Part shown: positions 55,959-64,000 of the stretch, piece after piece | Layout of the letters: every line of letters begins with the position of its first letter | How positions within the stretch are numbered: the first letter of the stretch is position 1 | From: Staphylococcus chromogenes | GTDB lineage: Bacteria > Bacillota > Bacilli > Staphylococcales > Staphylococcaceae | Length of the DNA: 64,000 bases | Assembly (NCBI RefSeq): GCF_029024625.1 | Contig: NZ_CP118953.1 | Location: 744,001-808,000 of the forward strand | Reading direction: 5' to 3' | The notes under the pieces: model-generated | What the model was told of the DNA's origin: nothing | The model's input: only the letters and a program-made list of their open reading frames with translations | Databases searched by the model: none | Program-made: the position numbers and the translations under genes

Positions 55959-56401
55959 ATGATGAATATCAACGTATTTTGGGAGAAGTTCGTTGAAAAA
56001 TATCCAGAATATCAATCATATACTTATACAGCATGGCAATTTGGAGTTGATGCGACGCATTTAGCAAATTTAGTGATTCAAGGTAAGAAAACAGCGACGA
56101 CAAGCGCTTATGCACTTTATGCCATTGATGCTGAACCTTTGCCAAAAGTTGGAGACTTAAGTATCGTTTTGAACGAGACAAACGAACCGATGTGTATTAT
56201 TAAAACGACGCGTGTTGAAAAAGTACCTTATCGTGAGGTGACTGCGCTACATGCTTTTTTAAAGGGGAAGGCGATCGCACATTAAATTATTGGAAAGACG
56301 CGCATGAGAAGTTTTTTAAAGAAGAGTTTCAGAAATATGGTTTAGTATTTAATGAACATGAATTGATGATTTGTGAAACTTTTGAATGTCTTTTTCATTG
56401 A
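55959..56401 (+). pseudogene. ASCH-domain protein, frameshifted
   Basis: The first 103 or so codons encode an ASCH-domain protein (YTAWQFG, IQGKKTATTSAYALY and GDLSIVLNETNEP). At the six-T run near 56255 the frame is lost and a stop follows at 56283. Adding one T restores HAFFKGEGDRTLNYWKDAHE and a reading frame to 56401 (ending FECLFH), the normal family length of about 147 residues. ASCH proteins bind RNA or related ligands. Some hydrolyse N4-acetylcytidine. A real mutation, a phase-variable homopolymer and a sequencing error all remain possible. Confidence 0.85.
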
Positions 56402-56530
56402 TATTAATCTCACAGACCTTCATTTTTTACTCTATTTTTTAGTTGATTTTTGTTTTCCTTTAGGAGTTTATGTAATTTTGCGAGACGCCTATAGATAAAC
56501 ATATTCATAAAAACAGACAAACCTTTCTTT

Positions 56531-57055
56531 TTAAAAGTTAGGTTTGTCTTTTGTCATCTGTTGTTCATGTTCGAGTAATTGAATCTTACGATGTAGACCG
56601 CTATTAAATCCACCGAGCCCTCCATCTTTACGTAATACGCGATGACAAGGGATTACAATAGAAATTGGATTTTGTCCTATTGCAGTGGCGACTGCACGCG
56701 TACTTTTAGGTCGCCCAATTTTTTGTGCGATATCACTGTAATTCACAGTTTGACCTACATTTAGCGCTTGTAATGCTTGCCAAACACTATGTTGAAAAGG
56801 GGTCCCTAAATCAAATTGTAACGGTGTTGTAAAAGTGTGATACGCTCCGTGTAGGTAAGCAGTTAATTCATAAATTAGTTGATCGATTAAAGGTGATATG
56901 GAAACTTGGACAAGTCGCCCGCGCTGAGTTAGTTTTTGAAGCGCTTTATTATAATCTTTAGCATCTTTAAAACTTAACAGAACAATAGCTTCTTCAGTGG
57001 CCACTGCGCGCATTTCACCTAAGGGTGTCATAAAATCTTTATAATAGTATTTCAT
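56531..57055 (-). CDS. ogt: Methylated-DNA--protein-cysteine methyltransferase
   Basis: This suicide enzyme removes alkyl groups from O6-alkylguanine. The 174-residue protein has the catalytic IPCHRV motif (Cys137), the DNA-binding segment GQTVNYSDIAQKIGRPKSTRAVATAIGQNP and the usual C-terminal GGFNSGLHRKIQLLEHE. ATG 57055 is 7 bases after GAGG. The ATG at 57061 is too close. It follows the SPL-like gene by 14 bases and is probably co-transcribed with it, which makes a DNA-repair pairing plausible. Confidence 0.94.
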   Translation of the reverse strand: MKYYYKDFMTPLGEMRAVATEEAIVLLSFKDAKDYNKALQKLTQRGRLVQVSISPLIDQLIYELTAYLHGAYHTFTTPLQFDLGTPFQHSVWQALQALNVGQTVNYSDIAQKIGRPKSTRAVATAIGQNPISIVIPCHRVLRKDGGLGGFNSGLHRKIQLLEHEQQMTKDKPNF

Positions 57056-57069
57056 CTTCATTCCTCACA

Positions 57070-57885
57070 TTATTTGGGCTTAAATCCATCGACACTTATA
57101 GAGACATTTTGTTTGCCAAAAGTTTGTGTCATGAGATTTTGTACATATTGGTAGGCATCACGCTGATACCAGTCCATTTCATCAATAGACGCATAAATGT
57201 TTTCTATATTTAATGATTGCGTTCGACGCCCGTTAGAACCATCTCCCATAAAATAATCATCGACCGTTACGCGTTTTGTATAGTTTTTCAAACGTTCTCC
57301 AAAATGAGAAGTGCAGGGTAAGATTGGGGCGATGGCAACTTGTACGGGTATTTGTGCCTCATTTAATTTTGATAGCGTCTTGAGTCGTGCTTGGATACTT
57401 GGGGCGTGAGGAGTGAATTGCCGAATCACATCTTCACGATCTGTTTCGATGGTCATGCTCACAATAAAACGCCCAGGGTAGGTTGATAAGATATCGATAT
57501 CACGTTGTATTAAGGGGCCTCGCGTTTGGATGAATAAGAAGTCGGGTGGCGTTTTGTGCATGATTTTAAGTAATTCGCGCGTCACTTCGTACTTCTTTTC
57601 TAACGGTTGATACGGGTCTGTCGATGACGACATAAAAATCGTTACTGGCCCTTTCTTTTTAGCGTTTACGAGTTCTTTTTCAAATTGCGTCGACAGATTT
57701 TGTTTAACAGTGACCCATTCTCCCCACGTTTTTCCGGAAAATAATGATATCGGTGACTTACGGACATAACAATAAAGACATCCAAATTGACAACCCATAT
57801 AGGGATTAAGGGTATGGGTGTAGTCTGATAAAAAGCCACTCGCTTTCGTTAAAAATCGTTGAGGCTTTTTAAAATCAATATCCAT
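57070..57885 (-). CDS. Radical SAM protein, SPL (spore photoproduct lyase)-like
   Basis: This 271-residue radical SAM protein binds its 4Fe-4S cluster through Cys32, Cys36 and Cys39 (MGCQFGCLYCY). It resembles the short SplB-like proteins of non-spore-formers. Their substrate is not established, so photoproduct repair is only a guess. ATG 57885 is 6 bases after AAGGAGGG. An ATG at 57891 touches that site. It is followed by ogt. Confidence 0.82.
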   Translation of the reverse strand: MDIDFKKPQRFLTKASGFLSDYTHTLNPYMGCQFGCLYCYVRKSPISLFSGKTWGEWVTVKQNLSTQFEKELVNAKKKGPVTIFMSSSTDPYQPLEKKYEVTRELLKIMHKTPPDFLFIQTRGPLIQRDIDILSTYPGRFIVSMTIETDREDVIRQFTPHAPSIQARLKTLSKLNEAQIPVQVAIAPILPCTSHFGERLKNYTKRVTVDDYFMGDGSNGRRTQSLNIENIYASIDEMDWYQRDAYQYVQNLMTQTFGKQNVSISVDGFKPK

Positions 57886-57908
57886 GGTCATCCCTCCTTA
57901 AAAGGAAA

Positions 57909-57936
57909 CGACGAAATCCATCTGATGATTTCGTCG
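57909..57936 (-). terminator. Terminator after the aminotransferase gene
   Basis: CGACGAAATC (57909-57918) pairs with GATTTCGTCG (57927-57936). On the minus strand it is followed by TTTCCTTTT. Confidence 0.7.
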
Positions 57937-57968
57937 CTTAAGAATAGATGCGCTATAGATGTTTGTTC

Positions 57969-59258
57969 TTATGATTGAAGTTCTTGAATAGCTTGTGCAA
58001 TCGTATTGAAAACATGTTCAATATCTTCTTTTTCAATACAACTAAAGGCGATGCGAATATCTTGATCATTTAATGAAATAATGCCAATAGAGTATTTCTC
58101 TAATAAATGTTGGCGTAATGTTTCAGCATTCACTTGCTTAACTTGAAGCGCCATAAAGTAGCCTGAATTAAAGTCATAAGGTTGCCATAAGGATTGATAG
58201 GCGTCGCGATACACGATTTCTTTAGTGACTTCATATCGTGCGCGTAAAGTTTCAATATTTTGTTGGATTTCATGATCAAATTTATCATGATTTTTTAAGA
58301 CGTGTTGCACGGCCGCTTGGGAAGGCGAAGCACCACTTGAATTGTTACTACGGATTAAACCTTTTAGTTTTGCTTCTAAGATTACTTTCGTTGAATCGTC
58401 TGACAAACCAAATGTCATGAAGCCAACCCTAAAGCCCCACGCGAAAAATTCTTTTGTGGCCCCATCTAAACGAACGGGCAACACATGTGGGTTATCTAGT
58501 TGCGTTAATGCAGTGAAAATAGATTGCGTATAAACCTCTTCAAAGAAAAGGCCATAATAAGCATCATCCACTACAACAACAACGTTAACGCCACGTTGAC
58601 CAAGTTGATCAATGGCTGAAACCATTTTTTGAACTTCTGATTGTGTCGGCGTGTAGCCTGTTGGGTTATTTGGATAATTAAGTACCATAATGACTTTTTC
58701 TTGAGTAACTTCTTCTAATTTGTTAATGAGTCCATCAGTTGTAAAATGGCCATCCACGTCAAAAATAGGGTAAGTTTCGATATTCGCTTTGTGACGTACA
58801 CCAAATACGAGTTTGTAATTGCCCCAATTATGATGAGGTAATAGTACAACATCATTTTCATTTACGAATAAATCACCGACTAAAGAAAGACCATGTGTCA
58901 ATGCATTTGTGACAACAGGCATACTAATAGCCTCTTCGGAAAGCTCAGGATTTTCTTTTAGCATTTTGTCTTTCCATAATTGACGTAAGGACTCCATCCC
59001 TTGAGGAGGAGCATATCCGAAGACTTCGTCCGTCGACATATCGTTGAACATATCGTATAAAGATGCAGCGTACATTTTTCCATTCTTTGTTGTGGCCATG
59101 CCAATTGTCGCATTGTAGTCCGCTGATTTTGCTTCAGCAGATTGTGTTAAAATTCCCTTAGGATAATACATGCTTTTTCCTAAATCAGAAAGCATATCTA
59201 AGACTATGGGATTGGAACGATTTAATTCATCATTTAAGGATAGGGCTAAAGGGTTCAT
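57969..59258 (-). CDS. PLP-dependent aminotransferase, class I/II
   Basis: This 429-residue fold-type I aminotransferase has NYPNNPTGYTPT, DDAYYGLFFEE and the PLP-lysine region DGATKEFFAWGFRVGFMTFG. It is a family of staphylococcal aminotransferases with unassigned substrate. ATG 59258 follows AAAGG by 8 bases, and the TTG three codons earlier is less likely. It is a single gene with a terminator. Confidence 0.85.
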   Translation of the reverse strand: MNPLALSLNDELNRSNPIVLDMLSDLGKSMYYPKGILTQSAEAKSADYNATIGMATTKNGKMYAASLYDMFNDMSTDEVFGYAPPQGMESLRQLWKDKMLKENPELSEEAISMPVVTNALTHGLSLVGDLFVNENDVVLLPHHNWGNYKLVFGVRHKANIETYPIFDVDGHFTTDGLINKLEEVTQEKVIMVLNYPNNPTGYTPTQSEVQKMVSAIDQLGQRGVNVVVVVDDAYYGLFFEEVYTQSIFTALTQLDNPHVLPVRLDGATKEFFAWGFRVGFMTFGLSDDSTKVILEAKLKGLIRSNNSSGASPSQAAVQHVLKNHDKFDHEIQQNIETLRARYEVTKEIVYRDAYQSLWQPYDFNSGYFMALQVKQVNAETLRQHLLEKYSIGIISLNDQDIRIAFSCIEKEDIEHVFNTIAQAIQELQS

Positions 59259-59414
59259 AAGCGTCAACCTTTCGTTATTATAGATATTCTTACTATAACG
59301 TGAATTGCATAAAAATTAAAGGGAAGGAAAGCGTATTCAATGAGGAACCTTCATAAAATCTCACATTTATCTTATTATGTATCTTTGTTATACTGTGATA
59401 AATGAGGTGAAGGT

Positions 59415-59594
59415 ATGATGAAGCATCTGACTAAAATCTTTTTAATTATTGCGATTATCGTATTTTTCGTAGGGCTCTTTTTTCAGTATCAAGGTGAGGA
59501 ACCCTCTGCAATAAAATTATTTATAGCATCCATTATGTTTATGATTTGTGCGTTTATTAGTCGAAATAATGACCGTAAAAAAAGAAATCAATAA
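59415..59594 (+). CDS. Small two-helix membrane protein
   Basis: A 59-residue frame starts at ATG 59415 behind GAGGTGAAG. It has two hydrophobic helices (about residues 6-23 and 33-49) joined by a short loop with QGEEPS, and a basic tail NDRKKRNQ. A good terminator follows at 59673. I do not recognise the family. Confidence 0.6.
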   Translation: MMKHLTKIFLIIAIIVFFVGLFFQYQGEEPSAIKLFIASIMFMICAFISRNNDRKKRNQ

Positions 59595-59672
59595 AGCATC
59601 AAAAGTGAAGTTTCATTTTGAAGTTAGCATTTTGTTCAATATCAAATTTTATGAGTTATCGATATTTTAAAT

Positions 59673-59710
59673 GAATCTGTATCATGTGTATGATATCAGG
59701 TTCTTTTTTT
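59673..59710 (+). terminator. Terminator after the small membrane protein gene
   Basis: GAATCTG-T-ATCAT and its near-complement ATGAT-AT-CAGGTTC form a stem with GTGT loop, followed by TTTTTTT. Confidence 0.82.
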
Positions 59711-59786
59711 GTTTATATAAATAGTATTAATTAAAGGGGATTTACATAAAATTAAGATGTATTTGATTCACTTAAAGTTGAATGTT

Positions 59787-59807
59787 GTGTATTTTGTATA
59801 TATACAC
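59787..59807. promoter_or_regulatory. Palindrome before the GntR-type gene, possible operator
   Basis: GTGTAT-N9-ATACAC lies 16 bases before the ATG of the YtrA-type GntR regulator. Regulators of this type often repress their own operon through such sites. A related ATGTAT-N12-ATACAT occurs before the ATPase gene at 60835. Function is inferred. Confidence 0.45.
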
Positions 59808-59822
59808 TGTTGGAGGTGTATT

Positions 59823-60191
59823 ATGAAAATAATGTTAGAAAAACAAAATGAACTCCCTATTTATGAGCAAATTAAGCAACAGATTAAAGGGTAAGTGTTA
59901 CAAGGAGAACTTGCCCCAGGAATGGTTTTGCCTTCTATGAGAGAGCTCGCAAGACAATTAGACATTAGTTTAATTACGACAAAACGTGCTTATGAAGATT
60001 TAGAAAAAGAAGGCTATTTATGTACTTATAGAGGAAAGGGGACGTATGTGAACACTTTCAATACAGAGCGGCTTAAAGAGAGACATTTGAAAATGATTGA
60101 AGAAATGTCTCAAAACTTAGTGAAAGAAGCCAAAACTGTGCACATGCCATTAGAAGCGTTAACCATGATGATAAGGAGACGTTATAAGTAG
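59823..60191 (+). pseudogene. GntR/YtrA-family regulator with a nonsense codon (pmtR-like)
   Basis: ATG 59823 behind GGAGG starts MKIMLEKQNELPIYEQIKQQ, a normal YtrA-type GntR N-terminus. Codon 24 is TAA (59892-59894). The same frame continues without another stop for 98 codons from GTG 59895, including the whole helix-turn-helix (LPSMRELARQLDIS and TTKRAYEDLEKEGYL) and the C-terminal tail. A single base change explains this. Re-initiation at the GTG right after the stop could yield a protein lacking the first helix. In S. aureus such a regulator (PmtR) heads the pmtABCD operon. Confidence 0.8.
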
Positions 60192-60243
60192 TAATTATGA
60201 TGTAATTAAATTATGAGCGCATAGAACAGAAAGCAATAACACA

Positions 60244-60780
60244 ATGACACAACTCTTGATAAGTTTCTTTTATTTAAGAAAGTGGAGAGTTGCGCTTTAT
60301 TTGATAATTTTGTTATGGTTACTTTGGTATATGATTGCGAAATCAGACTACCCTTTGTTTTAGCAATCATTCATATTTATCCTATCAATCATCATGTTGT
60401 TTGAAAGCGTAAATGCATTTAGGTAAATTAACCGTATTGGTTAATAAGCGTTTTTGGCATAGTTTACCTGTATCACGTTTACAACTGCTTAATAGCCTTT
60501 ACATATCAGTTTTGGGAGCAACTGAGGCTATCATTGATTTTCCCGTTACATAGGGAATGTGCTTTTGTAAGTGGTATTGTTGTACATTTTAGTTTTGTAT
60601 AAATGTTTATTACAGTGATTGTTTATCTTGATTTTGGGGTTATCTCAGTGTAGTAAAAAATGAATTTTAACATACCGATATTTGTTTATTCGTAACTAAA
60701 AAACTCTGAAATTCTTAATGAATAGGTGAAGTTCTTTTAGCAATAGGGTTCATTTTTATTAAAAATTCCTCCGTGAGGGG
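60244..60780 (+). pseudogene. Degraded ABC permease (pmtB-like remnant)
   Basis: ATG 60244 starts a hydrophobic frame (MTQLLISFFYLRKWRVALYL and onward) that stops at 60361, continues in frame as QSFIFILSIIMLFESV to 60424 and then shifts by +1. The next frame, 60416-60550, reads HLGKLTVLVNKRFWHSLPVS then RLQLLNSLYISVLGA. The HSLPVSRLQLL stretch is typical of ABC-2 type permeases. At least one nonsense change and one frameshift are present, and the right end fades into AT-rich sequence. Only 52 bases separate it from the regulator, so the ATPase gene expected between them (pmtA) is absent. Confidence 0.7.
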
Positions 60781-60834
60781 CATATAGAGCTAGGGTTTTC
60801 ATACTTTGTTGTAAGTATACTATCAACAATGAAT

Positions 60835-60858
60835 ATGTATCTTAAATAAATGATACAT
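60835..60858. promoter_or_regulatory. Palindrome in the leader of the ATPase gene
   Basis: ATGTATC-N10-GATACAT lies between a possible -10 TATACT (60816-60821) and the ATG at 60887. The half-sites resemble the palindrome before the regulator gene, so this may be an internal operator and promoter for the intact gene pair. Confidence 0.4.
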
Positions 60859-60886
60859 TTAAAGAATTTTTAGGAGGATATCAGGC

Positions 60887-61759
60887 ATGCAGTTAAAACA
60901 AATTACAAAACGTTATGGTAATAATACTGTACTTGATGCGATCAACTTTGCGTTTGAAGACAGTAAAATTGTAGGTTTAATCGGTAAAAATGGTGTAGGT
61001 AAAACTACAATTATGAAAATAATGAACGGAAATATCGTGAATTATTCTGGTGAAGTTTCAGTTAATAAGGAAGACAATATAGGGTACCTCATCGAGCATC
61101 CAAAGCTTTATGACAATAAATCCGGATTGTATAACTTAAAGTTGTTCGCCCATGTGTTAGGAAAAGGGTACGATGCGGAGTATACAGAAGCAATTATTCG
61201 AGCATTTGGAATGGAAACGTATATTAAGAAAAAAGTAAAAAAATACTCAATGGGTATGAAACAAAAGCTAGCCATTGCTGTTTCATTAATGAATAAACCG
61301 AAATATTTAATTTTAGATGAGCCAACTAATGGGATGGATCCCGATGGTTCCATCGATGTTTTAAAAACAATTGAAAAACTTGTGCGAGAATTAGATATGA
61401 AAATATTAATTTCGAGTCATAAATTAGAGGATATAGAATTAATCTGTGACCGTGCTGTATTTTTACGTGATGGTCATTTTGTTCAAGATGTTAATATGAC
61501 TGAAGGACAAACGTCAGATCAAACAATTCTGCACGTGGAAAGCAATGATTTTGATAAAGCACTTACATATCTAAAATCGAACTTTGAGGTGATTCAAAGT
61601 TATAAAGAATCTGGAGAAATTATTCTTCATGTGCAAACGAGTTACCAACCTGTATTAAAAGGATTAGCGACAGAAAACATTTTCCCGAATTATATCGAAA
61701 CACGTCGCGCATCATTACGTGATACGTACTTTAATATTAATCAGAGAGGTGACAAATAA
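60887..61759 (+). CDS. ABC transporter ATPase, PmtC-like
   Basis: This 290-residue ABC ATPase has Walker A GKNGVGKTT (residues 33-41), the signature YSMGMKQK, Walker B LILDEPTNGMDP and the switch His in ISSHKLEDIE. It closely resembles what I remember of S. aureus PmtC, the second ATPase of the phenol-soluble modulin exporter, down to the C-terminal RDTYFNINQRGDK. TAGGAGG lies before the ATG. It overlaps the permease start by one base. The ATPase call is certain and the Pmt name is inferred from similarity and context. Confidence 0.85.
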   Translation: MQLKQITKRYGNNTVLDAINFAFEDSKIVGLIGKNGVGKTTIMKIMNGNIVNYSGEVSVNKEDNIGYLIEHPKLYDNKSGLYNLKLFAHVLGKGYDAEYTEAIIRAFGMETYIKKKVKKYSMGMKQKLAIAVSLMNKPKYLILDEPTNGMDPDGSIDVLKTIEKLVRELDMKILISSHKLEDIELICDRAVFLRDGHFVQDVNMTEGQTSDQTILHVESNDFDKALTYLKSNFEVIQSYKESGEIILHVQTSYQPVLKGLATENIFPNYIETRRASLRDTYFNINQRGDK

Positions 61760-62487
61760 TGAATATTGCACAATTAATCAAATATGATCTTATTAGTATT
61801 CTTAAGAGTCCATTAACATATATTGCTTTATTATTAGGCATCGCACCCTTAGCCATTACAATAGGTATCTTAATAGGAAACCATAAAGATGTTGACCCTG
61901 GAACAATGTTTAGTGTGGCTAAGTGGTTTTTCTCACTTATTGGATTAATGTTTGTCATCAAAACGATTACACGAGATACTAGCCAAGGAACTATTCAACT
62001 CTTTATTAACAATGTAAGAAATCGTGTAAGTTATTTTGTTGCCAAATTTGTTTCAATTATCCTTATTTCTATTTTAATGTCCGGTGTTGTCATTTTAGTC
62101 ACTTATATTATTAGTTGGACAACAAAAGGTCCTGATTTTGATAGTAAAAATATTTGGGAACTTATCGTTTTCTATCTCATTTTATTTTTGGTGTATGGTT
62201 TATTACTATTTTTAATTAATTTATTTGTTCAAAAACCATCATTAGTCTTTACACTAGGCATTTTATTATTACTGTTACTGCCTGTTGTGAAACCTTTTGT
62301 ACCTTTAATTCCTGAAATAGGTGACGATATTAATAAATCACTTAAGTACATCCCATTCAGTTACCTCAGTGAAAAATCCATGAATGATGGTTTAGATTTT
62401 ACACATTGGCAATGGTTCATTAATATCGCTTCTATTGTTGTTTTATTTGTAGCGAACCTCTTTGTTATCAGTAAAAGAGATATTTAA
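61759..62487 (+). CDS. ABC-2 type permease, PmtD-like
   Basis: This 242-residue membrane protein has six hydrophobic segments (about residues 17-37, 53-70, 100-125, 140-165, 170-190 and 215-238). It starts at the last base of the ATPase gene (TAATG), so the pair is translationally coupled. In S. aureus PmtC and PmtD can form a functional half of the exporter of phenol-soluble modulins, so this pair alone might still export such peptides. No truncation is seen. Confidence 0.82.
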   Translation: MNIAQLIKYDLISILKSPLTYIALLLGIAPLAITIGILIGNHKDVDPGTMFSVAKWFFSLIGLMFVIKTITRDTSQGTIQLFINNVRNRVSYFVAKFVSIILISILMSGVVILVTYIISWTTKGPDFDSKNIWELIVFYLILFLVYGLLLFLINLFVQKPSLVFTLGILLLLLLPVVKPFVPLIPEIGDDINKSLKYIPFSYLSEKSMNDGLDFTHWQWFINIASIVVLFVANLFVISKRDI

Positions 62488-62501
62488 AATAAATTCATAA
62501 A

Positions 62502-62546
62502 AGTACTCAAAATTCATTGGAAAATGAATTTTGGGTGCTTTTTTAA
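62502..62546 (+). terminator. Terminator of the pmt-like operon
   Basis: A 17-bp nearly perfect stem (62502-62518 with 62523-62539) with a GGAA loop is followed by a run of T. Confidence 0.9.
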
Positions 62547-62604
62547 TGTGAGGGTGTTCATATCTGAAAATACCCAGGCTTTTAAAGATAAACTTATTCG
62601 CAAA

Positions 62605-62618
62605 AGAAAGCGTTTACA
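62605..62618. promoter_or_regulatory. CcpA cre site before gntR
   Basis: AGAAAGCGTTTACA matches the cre consensus TGWAARCGYTWNCW at 13 of 14 positions. It overlaps the -35 of the gntR promoter, which would allow carbon catabolite repression of gluconate use. Confidence 0.75.
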
Positions 62619-62641
62619 CAAACCGGAAAATGTTTTAGAAT
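62613..62641 (+). promoter_or_regulatory. Promoter of the gluconate operon
   Basis: TTTACA (62613-62618) and TAGAAT (62636-62641) are 17 bases apart, just before gntR. Confidence 0.7.
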
Positions 62642-62656
62642 ACTTGTATACAAGTT
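62640..62656. promoter_or_regulatory. GntR operator
   Basis: The palindrome ACTTGTATACAAGT (62642-62655) with its flanks agrees with the B. subtilis gnt operator ATACTTGTATACAAGTAT at 16 of 18 positions. It covers the start of transcription, consistent with autorepression relieved by gluconate. Confidence 0.85.
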
Positions 62657-62667
62657 GAGGTGAGTTT

Positions 62668-63342
62668 ATGAATATTCCTGAAAATTGGTTGTATCCCTTA
62701 TCAACGGGAGAGAAAATTGCAGCGCAAATTCGTTTGAATATTATCAATGGAGATTATAGTGAGAAAACCGTATTAACGGAAAATCAAATCGCCAAACAGT
62801 TTGAAGTGAGTCGATCACCTGTGAGAGATGCTTTTAAAAATTTAAATCAAGAAGGGCTCATTCAACTAGAAAGAATGGGGGCAGAGGTTAAAGCGTTTGA
62901 TAAAGAAAAACAGCAAGAATTAACAGATATCCGATTAATGATTGAATCTTTTGCATTTACTAAGGTCATTCAACATGAAGATATCGAATGGCTAATTTCA
63001 AAAATGTATCAAACACTTGAAATGATGAAAGTGTGTATACAATTCAACGACGCGGCAGGATTTTCTGAACATGATTTATTATTTCATGAACATTTAGTTT
63101 TTGCGTGTCACCATGAAGCCCTCCTTAATTTGTGGACATCGATTCGTGAAAAATTACTTTGTGTTATTTACATTGGCATGTCGACACGTATGACATCAGA
63201 TAAGGCTGATTTTGAAAGAATTGTACATAACCATCAACTTTATATTGAAGCTATCCAAAAAAGAAATAAAACCTTGATGTACGAAGCGTTTAAAGTTAAT
63301 TTTAATGATTTAAATGATGATATTGGCGCATTTTGGAGATGA
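62668..63342 (+). CDS. gntR: Gluconate operon repressor GntR
   Basis: This 224-residue FadR/FCD-type regulator has an N-terminal winged helix (LTENQIAKQFEVSRSPVRDAFKNL, about residues 33-56) and a C-terminal helical FCD domain with metal-binding His and Asp residues (SEHDLLFHEHLV). GAGGTGAG precedes ATG 62668. The gnt-type operator just upstream and the gluconate kinase gene directly after it support the specific assignment over other GntR proteins. Confidence 0.9.
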   Translation: MNIPENWLYPLSTGEKIAAQIRLNIINGDYSEKTVLTENQIAKQFEVSRSPVRDAFKNLNQEGLIQLERMGAEVKAFDKEKQQELTDIRLMIESFAFTKVIQHEDIEWLISKMYQTLEMMKVCIQFNDAAGFSEHDLLFHEHLVFACHHEALLNLWTSIREKLLCVIYIGMSTRMTSDKADFERIVHNHQLYIEAIQKRNKTLMYEAFKVNFNDLNDDIGAFWR

Positions 63343-63364
63343 GAATTATAGAAAGGATGAGGGG

Positions 63365-64000
63365 ATGACGAAGTTAAGTATTGGTGTCGATATAGGCACG
63401 ACAAGTACTAAAGCAGTGATTTTTGATGCTCAGGGTCAAGAGCGAGGAAAGTCACAACAAGCATATCCGCTATTAACACCGAATACAGAGACGGCTGAAC
63501 AAAATCCTGAAGACATTGTTTTAGCGGTGATGCATACGTTAACTGAAACAATTGAGAAAGCACAAACGCTTGGCACGCTTTCACATATTGCTTTTAGTGC
63601 ACAAATGCATAGCTTATTGCTAGTTGATAAACATATGCGACCGCTTACAAAATCAATAACTTGGGCCGATAATCGAGCAAAAACGATTGCGGAACGTTAT
63701 AAACATTCTGATAAGGGGGCGACGCTCTATTACAATACCGGAACACCTATTCATGCGATGTCGCCTTTTTGTAAATTAATATGGATAAAAGAACATCAAC
63801 CAGAAATTTTTAATCAAGCCTATAAAATGATTGATATCAAAACTTTTGTGATTTTTCACCTTACACAAAAATGCGTGATGGATATGTCCATTGCCTCTTC
63901 AACCGGTTTATTCAACATTCATCATAAAAAATGGGATGCTGAAGCTTTAGAACAAATTGGAATTGATGAGATGAGCTTACCAAAGGTTGTATCAACCCTG
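63365..64000 (+). CDS. gntK: Gluconate kinase (FGGY family), 3' end outside window
   Basis: ATG 63365 follows AAAGGATGAGG and opens a frame that runs to the window edge (212 codons). The start MTKLSIGVDIGTTSTKAVIF is the phosphate-binding motif of FGGY carbohydrate kinases. SAQMHSLLLVDKHMRPL and SITWADNRAKTIAERY also fit gluconate kinase. It follows gntR by 22 bases. Gluconate is inferred from the gntR/operator context. Confidence 0.9.
   Translation, partial: MTKLSIGVDIGTTSTKAVIFDAQGQERGKSQQAYPLLTPNTETAEQNPEDIVLAVMHTLTETIEKAQTLGTLSHIAFSAQMHSLLLVDKHMRPLTKSITWADNRAKTIAERYKHSDKGATLYYNTGTPIHAMSPFCKLIWIKEHQPEIFNQAYKMIDIKTFVIFHLTQKCVMDMSIASSTGLFNIHHKKWDAEALEQIGIDEMSLPKVVSTL

Overview
The window is chromosomal DNA of a low-GC Gram-positive coccus, clearly a Staphylococcus. 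It carries an rRNA operon and, in staphylococcal order, rodA-ddl-murF-cshA, acpS-alr-mazEF-rsbUVW-sigB, the ilv-leu cluster, tsaE-tsaB-rimI-tsaD, agrBDCA/hld and groESL. The agrD gene predicts the autoinducer core SINPCTAFF. That resembles the peptides I remember for S. hyicus and S. chromogenes, so I infer the S. hyicus/agnetis/chromogenes group. This is a memory-based placement, not a search.

Layout. 1-3.8 kb: a copper ATPase cut by the window edge, a 46-residue small protein and rodA (minus strand). 3.9-8.3 kb: ddl, murF and cshA. 8.5-16 kb: three membrane PH-domain proteins overlap into acpS, then alr, mazEF and the sigma-B module rsbUVW-sigB. 16-18.7 kb: tex and a SprT-like protein. 18.9-24.5 kb: three tandem sigma-A promoters, tRNA-Leu, tRNA-Gly, 16S, 23S and 5S, with a strong terminator. 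24.4-35.6 kb (minus strand): ilvD-ilvB-ilvN-ilvC-leuA-leuB-leuC-leuD-ilvA, behind a CodY-type box and a leader peptide/attenuator containing Ile-Ile-Ile-Leu-Leu-Leu. 35.7-42.2 kb: the t6A genes, a MutS-like membrane ATPase, a DnaA-box cluster and an ABC-F ATPase. 42.2-45.8 kb: a fragment of rex, a TsuA/TusA thiosulfate-sulfur pair and scrB without scrR.

46-52.6 kb is the quorum-sensing region: agrA, agrC, agrD and agrB on the minus strand, divergent P2/P3 promoters, and RNAIII with the delta-toxin gene. It continues with a Nit-family amidase, an SdrH-like serine/threonine/glutamate/proline repeat protein and an MroQ-like CPBP membrane protease. 52.6-55 kb is groESL with CtsR and CIRCE sites. 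55-64 kb is accessory: a YagU-like membrane protein, a possible phenol-soluble-modulin-like peptide, a frameshifted ASCH gene, ogt, a radical-SAM SPL-like protein, an aminotransferase, a decaying pmt-type transporter operon and the start of a gluconate operon.

The most unusual content is gene decay beside the agr module. rex is reduced to a C-terminal fragment. In the pmt-type operon the regulator has a nonsense codon, the first ATPase gene is missing, the first permease is broken, and only the second ATPase/permease pair is intact. Other points of interest are the AIP variant, the SdrH-like repeat tract, an unannotated 28-residue amphipathic peptide, a DnaA-box cluster, a repeated hairpin and a foldback element.
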